Source of the DNA: Apostichopus japonicus | Taxonomy: Eukaryota; Echinodermata; Holothuroidea; Aspidochirotida; Stichopodidae | Direction of reading: 5' to 3' | Length of the DNA stretch: 64,000 bases | Assembly (NCBI RefSeq): GCF_037975245.1 | Contig: NC_092565.1 | Coordinates: 17,339,999 to 17,403,998 of the forward strand | In this document: positions 23,501 to 35,627 of the stretch, piece by piece | How the letters are laid out: each line of letters begins with the position of its first letter | Numbering within the stretch: position 1 is the first letter of the stretch | Made by a program: the position numbers and the translations under genes | Notes under the pieces: generated by a model | Seen by the model: the letters and a program-made list of their open reading frames with translations, nothing else | Told to the model about the DNA's origin: nothing | Database searches by the model: none

Positions 23501-26500
23501 AATCAGTACAAAAGCTGTTACGCGATAATTCACATTGACCGAACCTTAGATATAACGACTTCAAATTTGGTCATACCGAACTTTATTTTCCAGTGATTTT
23601 CTACTGTAGTTCTAGGAATACTGAAGGGCGATACTAGGGGACAACAATGAGAATTAACTGATTATTAACAGTAAAGTAAATATCATCACTCTTCAGGAGT
23701 GAAAGTGCACTCTAAATAAGAAAGTATATTCACTCTTTGTGAAGAGTGAAAAATCTAAATTACGTCCCCAATCCCCATCCAGCTAAGAGTGAAATTTGAA
23801 TAGTTTTAACTCCAAGGAATTTTAGAGAGTATGACACTTACTATAAGAGACTCCAGTATATCATTAATTATTTTATTTAATGTTACCAGTAAAACATACT
23901 TCAAACAAGGTTTTTGGTTATTGGTTATTACATTATAATATGCAGCAATACGGTTTTCAACCCGTCTTTGTAAACAGTGTTTGCCATGTCGGGCAAGATA
24001 TTATCAGTACTTTAATAAATAATTGTTTTCATTGTTTTCGATTTTTCTTAAATATTGTTATGTTCATGCTGATATATGATAGCTTATGTTGTATACAGTA
24101 ATTTAAGCATTAATCATTGCATTTACCAGTAAAACATACTTCCAACAAGGTTCTGGGTTATTGGTTGATACTTTATAATATGCAGCAATTAGAATACGTT
24201 TTTTTAACCGTCTTTGTAAACAGTGTTTGCCATGTCAGTGAAGATATTATCAGTACCTTAATAAATTATTTTTTCATTCTTTTCGATTTTTTAAAAATAT
24301 TGTTATGTTCATGCTGATATATGATAGCTTATGTTGTATACAGTAATTTAACCATTAATCATTGCATTTACCAGTAAAACATAGTTCAAAAAAGGTTCTT
24401 GGTTATTGCGGCATTATAATATGCAGCAATTACTATACGTTTTTTAACCCGTCTTTGTAAACAGTGTTTGCCATGTCAGTCAAGACAGTATCATTAGCGC
24501 AATACATTCTCTTTTCAATTTTTTTTTTAATATCGTTATTTTCATGCTGGTATATGATAGCTAAGTTTGTATACAATATTTTTAATTCGTGGCTAAAAAA
24601 TGAAAACCAGTCAACGTTATACCATATGCATATTATAAACAGTTACTATATTCTGCTTAAAATGTTTCATGAAAATAATTTTTTCCGTTTGATTATGCAA
24701 GGCATACCAAAGGGCTCCACGTGCGCCAGGTTGAGTCCCAGGAATAATTATGTCACCAGGACTACATTAATTCGTGGTGTAAAAAGGGGCATATATGAGA
24801 ATTACATTCCTGGGCCTCCTTAACTGACCCGAGTCCTGGGGACATATAGCCCCACTTGACCTCCCTTCTCGTCTGGAAATATACGACTACACATTTAATG
24901 CATGCGTGAAAGCAATTTAGTTGCATTATAAACTTCAATGAACCTCTCAATATTCTTTTCATTGGACTATATATCTGCTACAAGTATCACATGCTAGATT
25001 ATTTGTAATTTGAAGACGTAAATGAGTTTTACCATACGATTGTACGACACAAACACAGAAAAATACACTCATATACTGAAGCGTTTAATTAATTAAGTAC
25101 GTAGGTTAACTATTCAATATGGTTTCAGTAGGCTATTTGCTAAACGGATCACTTGTTACAACCAGTGAGGTTTGGTGTTTAATCCTACGATAAATTAGTG
25201 TTATCATAACATTGTACAACACATACCGATATATGTGATTATGCGTAGAATAATTAAATACATTTAATTCTTCAATATTTTTGCATTAGACTATAATGCT
25301 AAAAGTATCACATGGTATAGTAAGGTTCTATGGGCAACGTTTTGTGACATATGATTTGTAGGCCTACAACAGATACCGATACGCATACTCATACACTGCA
25401 GAAGCGCCAAATTACATGATCAATATTCAATGTTCTGAATATAGGTCAATACTGTTATTCACATGGACATTACCTGAGATTCCTGTGAATACGAACAGCT
25501 GATAAATAGTTTTACCAAGCAATCCATTGAGCACGAATCCAAGACCAAATAGAAAGCCACCGGTTACACCCACACTCCTGTTTTGGAATCCCTTTAGTAG
25601 AGGAGCAGAAATTCCAGCTGCAAAAGAATGATCCTGCATGAATAAGACATCATTCTAAACGGGGCAGCCGGTTGAGGGGAGCAAATTGTCAGTCTTGTGG
25701 AAATCAGAGCCACATCTCTCACTGCATGAAATAAACTTCTGCTGTCATACCTTATTTTATAATGCTTTTGTGCGGCCGGTGCAAACTTCCAGGGCCCAGG
25801 CAGTTGGGGCGAGATGTCAAGGACCGAAAGAAGTAACCAGTCATTCGCTGCAGCTCGCAGTTGGCCATAGGCCTGCAAAACAGCTATGATTTATATGACA
25901 CATGCAGTCAGTTGGCAAAACACACCCCCCCCCCCTCTAAAAATAGGAGCATTTCAAAATAAATATTTTCCTAAACAAAGACAACCTGCATGAGAGTGCC
26001 CTATCCAGTCGTCTTGAGGTGCCAAAATAAAACGTCCTCAAACAAGCCCAACAAACCATGTATTGTTCACATTGATTGCATGTAGATTCTCCTTCGGGGG
26101 CTCATTTATATTGTAGCACCCGGCCCTGTTGGTCCTTACTACGTCATTGAGTACTACCAACTGTAGTATGTAGCAAATAATAAATCAAGATAGCATTGAA
26201 ACATATAAACAGTTAAGCAAACATTCACAGATTTGGGTAAGTTAGATTTCCTTAATTACGTTAACACAGTAACATTATAGAGTTAGATATACACAATCAT
26301 TTGTCAAAAATGTTAAAATTTGATTCGATATTGTGATAGGAATATTATGTGAGCTTACCGACGATGTATGCGATTGATGCTTGGAAAGTAAATATCCATC
26401 CAGCATAAATATTAGAGGTGTTGTACGCTATCACAAGATCATCAAATAATACCCCGAAAGCTTTGAACGTCCCGCTCTGAAAGAAAACGACTAAAATACC

Positions 26501-26554
26501 CGAAAATAAGATGTCAATTGAAACGAACAGTTTTTCCAACGTGCTCTTCGCCAT
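20408..26554 (-). CDS. SLC16/MCT-like membrane transporter, copy 2 (intact)
   Basis: Four coding exons on the minus strand (26359-26554, 25474-25617, 20953-21786, 20408-20538) join to 1,305 bp, a 434-residue protein plus stop. All introns are GT-AG and phase 1 (741, 3,687 and 414 bp). The product looks like a 12-helix major-facilitator transporter of the monocarboxylate (SLC16) type. TM1 contains SGTFKAFGVLFDD, the TM4-TM5 region reads GGGLLYF then DKETFPVAYSVRELFQYLG, the loop before TM6 is LREEYGLSGSY, the cytosolic loop is hydrophilic (PQSVHHDHAHESSES), and TM8 contains SVCGGIGGLFGKLVV. It is divergent: the usual (D/E)G(G)W(G)W motif ahead of TM1 is missing (MAKSTLEKLFVSIDIL instead), and the Arg usual in the TM8 'GR' position is Lys. 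Substrate is unknown. It is the only intact member of the local family. Confidence 0.85.
20953..21786 (-). CDS. Transporter copy 2, exon 3
   Basis: Acceptor TTTACAG, donor GTAAAG after ATAATTTCAG; 834 bp, open throughout. It encodes residues 114-391: TM4-TM6, the charged loop with HDHAHESSES, and TM7-TM11. Confidence 0.88.
23138..23429. mobile_element. hAT-type miniature element, 8-bp TSD
   Basis: The inverted ends CAGGCGCGTAGCCA and TGGCTACGCGCCTG are flanked by a perfect 8-bp direct repeat, AAAGCAAC (23130-23137 and 23430-23437). The 8-bp duplication and CA-G ends fit the hAT superfamily. At 292 bp with no open frame it is non-autonomous. Its interior (ATCTAAGCGTAGCGCCACCA near 23200) is shared with a repeat at about 53200. 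Confidence 0.85.
23640..24560. repeat. Intronic tandem repeat, about 240-bp units
   Basis: Units beginning near 23882, 24122 and 24370 share 'ccagtaaaacata', 'ttataatatgcagcaat' and 'ccgtctttgtaaacagtgtttgccatgtc'. The upstream part (23660-23880) is the 'gtgaaagtgcactctaaataag' segment that belongs to the 409-bp units of copy 3. Repeat number and unit composition differ between the three introns. Confidence 0.8.
25474..25617 (-). CDS. Transporter copy 2, exon 2
   Basis: Acceptor TTTTGCAG, donor GTAATG, 144 bp. It encodes residues 66-113 with AGISAPLLKGFQNRSVG and GGFLFGLGFVLNGLLGK. Confidence 0.85.
26359..26554 (-). CDS. Transporter copy 2, exon 1
   Basis: ATG at 26554-26552 (MAKSTLEKL); ends at donor GTAAG. 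It encodes residues 1-65 and TM1. One residue in the first nine differs from copy 1 (Ser4 for Asn). Confidence 0.85.
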
Positions 26555-29399
26555 GTTCGCCTCAGAATTAACCAGTCACCGGTGAAACAGTGTGATGGCG
26601 TTGTTATATAAACCACCGTGTGATGACTCCTTGTGGCTGCGAAACTTTTGTTGAAGTAAAAAAAAAATTAATAGAGTTGCAGCGCACGAAACTGAAAAAC
26701 AAAACTAGTTCCTTCATTTGCATTTGCACTAATGGAAATTCGATCACGAATGTTGATATTATACAAATGTAGATATACCGTCTGGATATTAAACATTTAA
26801 TACGCAAATTCAGCGGATGACAAGCAAACAGTTTGGGGGTGACAACAAATTTGTATAAAATACAATGGGGCACACAAGGGGGTAAAGGAGTTTCGGGTTT
26901 GTTTTACCGGAGCCGACTGAGGAGGTGTAATTGTGTTAATGGTGGGGGAAGCATCATGACTGGGGGTGAAATTCCCGAATGTACTTCCCTCACCCGCCTC
27001 ATGAAAACTTCTATGCTCCAGCGGTAATGGAAAGTGAAGAATTTAGCGTGTCAGTCAATGGAGCAACTAATCGCGGTACGACACCTATATTTACACTCTG
27101 TAAACACTCAAAGCCGTATATTGACTTTTCAAAGCATCGTAGAAGGTATATATATGATGGTGCTGTCTTATCCTTCTATGTCCCATCCTGCCCTAACCTA
27201 CTGTTAAGACCCGGATCTCTCGATCCCACTGGCAGCGGGGACCCAAGCACCAGCCCACCAAGTCACATAGAAACTGTGAGACGGAGAGAGGAAAAACAGT
27301 TTAGTTATTGTTGTTATAACGTTAAGGCACATGTTATTCAATCGCTGGGGCTCCGCCCACTATACACGCTATTGAACGCCAAACAAACAACAAAATTTTG
27401 GGTAGGGCACCGCTAATCATACCCATAACACTACCAATTCCCCACCACCACTCCACTTCATGATAACGTTCATAATAATAGCTTGTTATTTGTAGATCTA
27501 AACATACTAAAATGTTCTGACCTATCACCCGTAACATTTATTTATTGCTGTAAATCCAGAAATACGTTTAAATTGTCTGATAGAATTGTGTAAGTGTCTG
27601 TTAGAATTGCATCATATTATGTTGGTCGGACTGGTGGTGGTTTGGGGTGGTCGGAGAGGGGTGGTGCAGCTGGTCGTGCAATGATGAGCAGATCAAACGC
27701 AACTGATAGTGCCGTATCTGCTTCGTCGTAGCGGCCTTTGAAAGTAAATTGCCTCGTTCTGGGAGTAACTAAAAAATGAGTCATGAGATCCAGTCGTGCA
27801 TAGGTTGAACAACTTGCTCATCTATGTTAACAAAGTTATTTTGAAGTATCAATTTTAAAGTTTATTGCTACATTCCATTTTTTACATTTTGAACATATTA
27901 GGATAAATAAAGATGGTATCAAATACAGTAAACAGTAAATATAGAGTATCGAGAAAAAAAAACTTAGGGGGATGGAAGTAAAGGTCAGAACCAGATATGA
28001 GTGTATATTTTTCTGGTTTGGTCCCTTTGTTACGCAGATTGTGCAATGTACAACACCCACCCCAACACCCCTCAGTTATAATTATGGTGCGGGTATGCAA
28101 ATAGTCTCTCCTTTAGTCCCTCTCTCAACTGAAATCTGCATTGCTTGGTTTTTAGTAGGTATGAACATATGACAAATGACTGCTATTCGCTGTCTAGCTG
28201 TTTGTGATGACAAGTTACGGACAATATGCTGCCAGTAGATAGTATCTCACTTCCATTTTCCTTCCACCACACCCGTGACCCACCCAAATAGTTTTGAAAT
28301 TATACAAGTCCGTCATCGTGGTTCCTCTTACTCTGGTACGTCAGAACCCCATAAATTACAAGCACTCTCAAGTTCCTTCCCATGGTAAAACAGCTTTGCC
28401 TGTTTTTTCCCCCTTCCTCTTCCCTCCCTCCTTTCCCAGCACTCCTTTCCTATTCTCTTTCGTATCCTTAGTGCCCTCTTCCCCTTGTTTACACCGCTAT
28501 GCAAAGCATTGAATACCATTGAAATTGACCTGTACACAGAATTTCATCAGTAATAATACATTCCAGCTGACATACGTATCGGCTTAGTGGTCACCTTCAG
28601 GATATAGCACAATGATTTGATAAAACCAGAAATCCGCATCCGTTAGTTTGTTGACGGCTAAGTCCGTATGCTACAGTGGTAATCATTTGCGACCATTTAG
28701 AAACTCATTTAAAAATTATATGGTCTGTATTTAACTCTGGCAATATAGAACAAAGTACATTATTTGTTGATTACCGTTGAATGTAAGTTGGTCAACATCC
28801 TCTGTTCACAACAATCATTTGTCCGGGAGGATTAGACTATCGTCAGCATACGTTGGGCCCCAACAGGGCTCTTCAAACCGTAGAAGAACTCATCATACAG
28901 TGACAGCCCCAAAACTGATTGCATTCACCCTGGCACACGTTGCAACAGATACTGCTTCCGAAATTCATCAGTAATGCTGCATTTTCAACAAACTGAAGTC
29001 TAAACTCTGCTTTCAATGTCAGGTTGTTTCATAGGACTCAGATACGGAGGTTAATTACAGCTTCAGGTCTAGGCCTAGAGTCTGATCCTGGTGAAGTCAA
29101 GGGCAGGGAATAATTTACTTATTCCACTGCTGTGTAACATTTTTAAATATTATAATTCCTTTGTACAAAACTGCTATAGTCCTTCCTTGATGTGTCTTAT
29201 TTGCCCATTTTGTATAGCATTAGCTATTCTATGCCAGAATGGAGAAATTATTTCTTGAAAGATCCTTCTTGCAAACGGTATGAAATTAATTTGGTGCCGT
29301 TTAGAAATTGTGTGCCATTGTTTTAGACATCTTATCAAGTATCTTTCCTAAAATCTCTGGAATCTAGTTTATGTTAGGCTCGCTTCAACAAAGTATATA
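26555..29399. repeat. 5' flank of copy 2 / flank block of unit 3
   Basis: Upstream of transporter copy 2. Aligns with 1345-3790 and 44978-47308, with two copy-specific insertions near 26836-27085 and 27200-27435. The insertions together create a 145-codon ATG-started plus-strand frame (26979-27416) that spans their junctions with the duplicated sequence. It has no counterpart in sister units and is not annotated as a gene. Confidence 0.6.
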
Positions 29400-29799
29400 C
29401 AGGGGCGGATCCAGGATTTTGAGAAAGGGGGGCCGACATCCCGATGGTAGCACTTTAGTAATCTGCGTCCTGGGGGAGGGGTCTAGGGGAGGGGCCAGTC
29501 CTCCTTGGAAATTTCTGGTTAATTGTGAGTGCTTAGATGCAAAATAGTGAAACATTTCACGTTTTTTTGTGCACATATTTTTTCTCGATAGACACATATT
29601 TAAGAACGCTCAACAGTGCATGTACAATGCATACACTATTATTGCGTCGATTCGTTTTTTCTTTTGCGCGAAAATTATGACGCCAGATTCACCCCAAGAA
29701 AAAACATAAAACAAGATATGTTCAATGAGATAATTATGATATACTTATTAAATGAAAGGGGGGTGTAGGCGGTTTTACACTATCTAACGCAACAAATTT

Positions 29800-30347
29800 G
29801 ATTTGCCGACGGATCTGGAAGTGGTGAGTGAAATGGGGGAGGGGTCTAAGGGGAGGGGGTGTCCCCTCCCCTTTGGATAATTTTCAGTTTTGAAACGTCC
29901 TCAGATGCAATCTGGTGCATATTTTAAGTCAAATTGGATTTGCCGACGGATCTGGAAGTGGTGACTGAAATGGGGAAGGGGTCTTAGGGGAGGGGGTGTC
30001 CCCTCCCCTTTGGAAATTTTTTAGTTTTGAAACGTCCTTAGATGCAATCTGGTGCATATTTTAAGTCAAATTTGATTTGCCGACGGATCTGGAAGTGGTG
30101 ACTGAAATGGGGGAGGGGTCTAAGGGAGGGGGTGTCCCCTCCCCTTTGGAAATTTTTTAGTTTTGAAACGTCCTTAGATGCAATCTGGTGCATATTTTAA
30201 GTCAAATTTGATTTGCCGACGGATCTGGAAGTGGTGAATGAAATGGGGGAGGGGTCTAAGGGGAGGGGGTTCCCCCTCCCCTTTGGAAATTTTTTAGTTT
30301 TGAAACGTCCTTAGATGCAATCTGGTGCATATTTTAAGTCAAATTTG
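29800..30347. repeat. 137-bp tandem repeat, 4 copies
   Basis: Units begin GATTTGCCGACGGATCTGGA at 29800, 29937, 30074 and 30210. Each holds a GGGGAGGGGGTGTCCCCTCCCC dyad, a GC-rich hairpin of about 9 bp. Copies 2-4 are almost identical, so the amplification is recent. Confidence 0.92.
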
Positions 30348-30771
30348 GCACCGTAGAATTTCCATTTCGATATTATTTTTATGGCAGTCGGCAGAAGAAG
30401 AATTAATTGGGACCAATTATCGAACTGTGTTTTCTCTTTCACCGATCGTTGAAATAGTGAAACTTCGTGATGAAAATGTTCAGAAAACTTTCCGATAATG
30501 AGAAATAACAACATTCATTGATATACAAGCGAGAAACGTTAAAAATTGTGTGCAATTCGTGAGCCGTGCCCTTAAGTTTTCCACGGAGAACGAATGACAT
30601 CTGCGATGACGTCATTCTGAATAGAGGATAATAACAACACGTTGCACACGATAGCACGACTCATGGGCTACGGCCTATACGGAAGCCTTTAATTCCATTT
30701 CTTTCACTGAGTTGCCGGCGATTCTGGCGCTCGCTTAGCTGAGCCTGGCTACAGTAGCTATACTGACGGCC

Positions 30772-31217
30772 GTGACATTATCAGTTATTTGCCGAGAGGT
30801 TTTTAACTTGCAGGCGTCGGGTGATTGGATTGGTGAATCAGTTTATCAGATGAAGAACTGGAAAATCGAAATAACCGATAAAGAAGCTCCGTTCTCCTTT
30901 TCTCTATTCAGCTTTCCTTCTTTCTTCCCCTTCCGCTCTCTTCACCTTTTCTCCTTTTGCCGACAGACCCAAAATTTGCCGACAGCGACCAAATTATTAT
31001 ATACACTACCCACCCCCCCCCCACCCCCGCTCGCTACGCCCCTGCACGCGGAATTATCCAAACTGTTTCCAAAAGAACCGATTCTAGCCTATACAAAAGG
31101 GCCCAAAATCTCAAAGGTTTACTTGTTAGCTCAAGGTTTTTTCATACTAACGAAGAATCAGCTGACTCTCAAGGTTCACACGAAGCTCTTTTAGATGCTC
31201 TTATAGCTGCACTATGA
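30772..31217 (+). pseudogene. Decayed coding remnant inside the transposon
   Basis: Two overlapping plus-strand frames (30772-31194 and 30957-31217) cover this part of the 2.4-kb element. The second ends with a protein-like stretch, SLYKRAQNLKGLLVSSRFFH followed by TNEESADSQGSHEALLDAL, and stop codons follow. No transposase signature is recognisable. It may be the remains of an element-encoded or captured gene. Confidence 0.3.
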
Positions 31218-31844
31218 GTCCATAAAAACTCGTGCACAGAAAATAGATGCATTTTGAGAACGAGACGCCCAGGCCAAATATAAAATATTCAAAGGCTACT
31301 ACTGATGAAGCTCCTCCTATAAAGTTTGAGAGCAGTAACCGGTCTAGTTGGTCATAAGAACCTACACTAGTCTCTCCTACTATTAACAGTACACTCAATT
31401 CACCTAATAGGTGCAATTATGTTTCACCACGAGGAGCATGCTATAAGTTCATGTTCCTCGGGCCCTCCCTTAAAAATACTTCAGGTTCTTGGCGACTACG
31501 TTGCGTTAGATAGTGTAAAACCGCCTACACCCCTTTCATTGAGATAATTATGATATACTTGCTAACTGTGCATTGATTTTCCCTGACAGTAATAGTCAGC
31601 ACTATAGTACTGAGCCGTATCTAATTAATACGTGATGTCGCGTAGGCCTGGTAATTGCCTTAGTTTCAAATTTGGAATAAAAACGATCGCGTTTCAGGGA
31701 AGAGCAGCTGGATATATATTAGGCTTTTCTTTCACCAAGTTATGCCTATTAGGAATTTGAAGTACTCCCACATAAAAAAACGCAACTGATTTCCAAAAAG
31801 GGGGGGGGCCGGGGCCGGGTCGGCCCCCCCTGGATCCGCCCCTG

Positions 31845-34800
31845 ATATAGGTTATGCTATTTCATGATACCGGGCCATATGCAACCTAGGCTTGGCCTGA
31901 CTTAGTGTAACTTCTGTAAGGACCTAGCATTAACTTGTTTAAAGAAATACACAACCAGTTACATTGGAGTGTATTTTGATTCTTTCAAGGTTGCTGATGT
32001 TCAAAGGATGTACTTGAAAAGTATGTCGAGCTACTGTCGCGTTTCCTTAAATTTACTTCTGATACTGGCAGGGCCGGATCAAGGGGGGGGGGGCCGAAGG
32101 GGGCAATGGCCCCAGGCCTCCCACCAAGAGGGGCCTCCCACCACTGATTTTTTTTTAGTGCCATAACATCGTTACGATGTGCACATTGCGGACACCAGTA
32201 CCGTCAATCAGTGTGACATAAAAGTTAGTAAAACCATGTATCTAAAGTTCTGAACTGAAGTTCTCAAGTATTTTTATAAACACACAAAACATTCTAAACA
32301 TGAACAATTATTTTAACGATCAAAGTAGGCCTACTTGACCGCTCAATATGTTATTGTAAAGATGGGTTGATTTTTGTCAATTTTAGTGCCATAACATCGT
32401 TACGATGCGCATATGGCTGACACCAGTTCCGTCACTCAGCTTAATCCGGCCCTGGATACTGGTAAGGAACTAGGGCCTAACCGCGGCATTAGGCTTCTTC
32501 ATTTTTCGTTACACAATCCCCTGTAACTATCCGCACATTGCACAATTACAGCCCGTTTAGCACAAGTTTACTGTTAATGATCAGGCCTAGGCTAAACCTA
32601 AACTTACTAGGCCTAAGCCACATACATGCATACCGAAATGTTTGGAATACAATTATCATATGTTACGAGAACGTACAAATTAAGACTGGTGTCTGTGTTT
32701 AGCTCTCCTTTCAAATTCGAAACATTGATTTTTTTCAACATGTCTTTACTTTGAAATTCTTTTAAGTATTACTGCGATCTTGAGCTTTGATGCAACCCGG
32801 TTAACACAAGGTCTTATGTTCCAGCACAGGAAGTGTGTCAATGATCAGAGACTGCCTGTCGGGAAATCCCTAGTCTGACTAAAGGTAGTTTGTCTTTGCC
32901 TCTCGTGTTCCATATTTTTGTCTAATACAAAACCATCTGGCTAGCCAAGCAGGCTCCTAGACCGCGGGAAAGTCAAATATGATATAGGCCGTCTTCAAAG
33001 TGCCACAAAGTGCTTAGTTTTTGGATTTTGCTCACTTTTTTGGTGACTACTTGATTTGAGTGAAAATGAGTACAATTTGATATTATAGGGTTAATTTTCT
33101 GTTTATTGTCAATGACAAAATGTGCACGTGGTTGTGCCAAGAATCAAAATGGCAGCAAGGTACCCAAATATTGCTATCATGAACTTGGAAGTATTTTTTA
33201 ATAGCCAGGGTGGGAGAGTATATAGTAATATAAAACAATTCCTATGAAGGGTCTTCCCATGAACAATAAGTACACCAAATGTTTCCGATACTGACTGGGG
33301 GACAATTTACAGAAAACTAAAACAGAGGGCTTCATTTAATCGTTGATTAGAATTTTTAAAACAAATGTACCGCGCTGATTAAGAAACATTACAGAGGTTG
33401 TATGAAATAATTTATGGCTGAGAGAAACACACACGTGAAATATGGTAACATAGCATTTTGCTATGGCCAGAGATATATCACTCCTAGTCATCCTCCATAC
33501 CAATTCAATATGAGTATCAAAATGCTCCTACACAAAATATGGGTCACAAGGAACCTGTAAGTTCATGATCCATGGGTGAGTTATGTATATGATACAGTGA
33601 CAAACTACTGCAGGTGGGTCAAGTTACATTAAAATCAAGAATACGTGGTCTCCGGGAAAGTATGCACAACTGGGTCATTATACGTATCAAATAGCAGGAA
33701 AAATCAGTTATGGTATGCAGGCACAGCAAACATACGCAGGATTTTTTTTTTTGCAGGGGTGGGATTGGGATGGTCGAAAGCTAACCTTAACCGTCCGCAA
33801 CAGGCAATAAATATGACACCTGAGAGGGGATTTTGGCAAGGACGTGGGTAGTGGGGGGTGGGGTCGGGGTAAAGGATTGATGTTTTCGAGGAATGTCTGC
33901 CCCTTACTGCAGGTCTGCATACAAATGCCCAGACAAAGCTCTAGTTCGCCCCCTGAAGAGACAGTGGTTGCCACTCTGACACCACGATGAGGTCAGCTTT
34001 GAGGGACTTTTGGTCAGAGAACTGTCTTTTTTAAGAATGAAAACACACCTTTTGGGACAACCACTTCATAAACAACTTTTAATCACTATGAAATCATTGA
34101 GATAATATAAATGAAAGGTAAGTCCAGGAATTGCGAGACAGTTTTGTCGAACATTTTTAATGTACATGAACACAATAATACATCAAATATATGCTACCAG
34201 CAAAAATGTACCCTTATCTTACAGCGGTGAACAATGGTAAATTAGGGTAAACATGGTATATTTACCACAGTAGCCCTATATAGAATAAAATTATGGTACA
34301 TACTTAATTTAAAAAACTATACAAACATAATACGGTAAAACTGTTTAACCTTTATGTTGTAGTCATGCATGGTTTGACTGCAGCAAATAGACCACATGTA
34401 GTGTATATAAAATAGTAAACCAAACACATACGACATCATGACATACAGTATGTGTTGCTTTGTTGTACGTTTCAACTAGCCCAATTATGATACAATCCAC
34501 CAGTGGGTGAAATTTAAGGTCATTTGTGGTGTACTCATTACAATTAAGACACGTAGGAAAAACTGTGGAACAATTGGGGTACAACTCTGGTAGATTTAGG
34601 GTAAAACTGGTACAATTAGGTAAAACCATGGTACAATTAGACTAAAACCTTGGTACAGATATTGGGTAAAAATGGTGGTTAATAAGGTACAAACCATTGT
34701 AATGCCATAGTACACAAAGGGTAAATTAAAGATAAACCATGGTGAAGATGAAATGGAAAGTGATAAAAACCATGGTAAAATTGTTAATGCTAATATGGTG

Positions 34801-35627
34801 AAACTGTGGTAAACCGCATCCATAGGACCAACATACCAAATCAAATTGTGGTATTGTACTACAGGTTACCCTGGCAAAAAGGTGGTATTTGGCCGTCGGT
34901 GGTTAGTGTGAGGTATTTTTTCCAGGCTGGGCTAAACTTCATTTTCGGAGCTTGTATAATGTATTGAAAGAAGATGAGCATTTGCTGCTCCTATTTCAGA
35001 GCTATAGTAATATAATGACTATGAAATATGAGGTGTACACTATAGTTCGACATCGGCGTTTTCCACGAACTAAAGCAATGTACATCATTACTCGATACGC
35101 AGAACCAATACAAAGTCCCATACATACATGTTTACTGTTTTGTTACGCAAAATAAATGTTGTGAGACTCAACTTACCGCGTCATTGTGGCTAGCGACGCC
35201 TTCTTGTCCATGATTCTAACATTTAAACCAGAGGGGTAGGTCGCCAGCAGTTTCGCGAAACTTCATACGTCTAACCAAATTTTGGGGGTGGGGCTACAAG
35301 AAAACTGCTCTCTGAGCTCATTAACTCGCTCGTTGGGACTGACTGAGTAGAATGAATTCATATACCACCGTTTAACTGCATATACTAAATGATGAATCCT
35401 ATGAATATTCTCCGCACTTTACGCCTCAATCACACCACTCACCCAAAAAAGTGAGCAAAGGAAGCGAAAAGCAAGACATAGAAGACGGTTAATAGGTGAC
35501 AAATGCTTCCTCCAAATATGACCACGAGTTATGGGGGATCTGCAACGTTCCTACCAAGGGGGCAGTGATATCGGTCCTAGCAAATCGGGTGTCAAAACAC
35601 AATTACTTGCTCCCATTGACTGACACA
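31845..35627. other. Unit 3 spacer
   Basis: Continuation of the unit 3 flank block with about 950 bp (31970-32890) missing from unit 1 at this point, including a hAT-type element at 32069-32454. From 33460 it aligns with 15810-17280 of unit 2. The degenerate GGTAAAACCATGGTACAATT minisatellite is at 34200-34830. No exon is seen. Confidence 0.5.
32069..32454. mobile_element. hAT-type miniature element, 8-bp TSD
   Basis: The ends CAGGGCCGGATCAAGG and TTAATCCGGCCCTG form an imperfect terminal inverted repeat, flanked by a perfect 8-bp duplication, GATACTGG (32061-32068 and 32455-32462). At 386 bp it is non-autonomous. Inside, a stretch of about 55 bp starting TTTTAGTGCCATAACATCGT is directly repeated near 32155 and 32382. 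Confidence 0.88.

Larger units (their letters stand above)
21787..25473. other. Intron 2 of transporter copy 2
   Basis: A 3.7-kb intron. It includes a GC-rich block with repeated CCAACTCGGG and CGTTTCGGGAGCC words (22260-22360, also at 39283-39384), a hAT-type element (23138-23429) and the 240-bp repeat cluster at 23880-24500. No other exon is seen. Confidence 0.65.
29400..31844. mobile_element. 2.4-kb DNA transposon, 5-bp TSD ATATA
   Basis: The ends CAGGGGCGGATCCAGG (29400) and CCTGGATCCGCCCCTG (to 31844) are perfect 16-bp inverted repeats, flanked by ATATA on both sides (29395-29399 and 31845-31849). Units 1 and 4 lack the insertion; unit 1 near 3815 reads through the site. The end sequence resembles hAT-group termini, and a 5-bp duplication is known for one hAT branch, but the assignment is tentative. 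Inside are a 137-bp tandem array (29800-30347), an internal inverted pair (29756-29795 and about 31508-31546, both containing the complement or sense of 'gtgtaggcggttttacacta') and a decayed coding stretch around 30770-31440. Confidence 0.85.

Noticed and set aside
26979-27416. 145-codon ATG-started plus-strand frame
   Set aside because: It crosses junctions between duplicated sequence and two unit-3-specific insertions, has no recognisable domain and no splice context.
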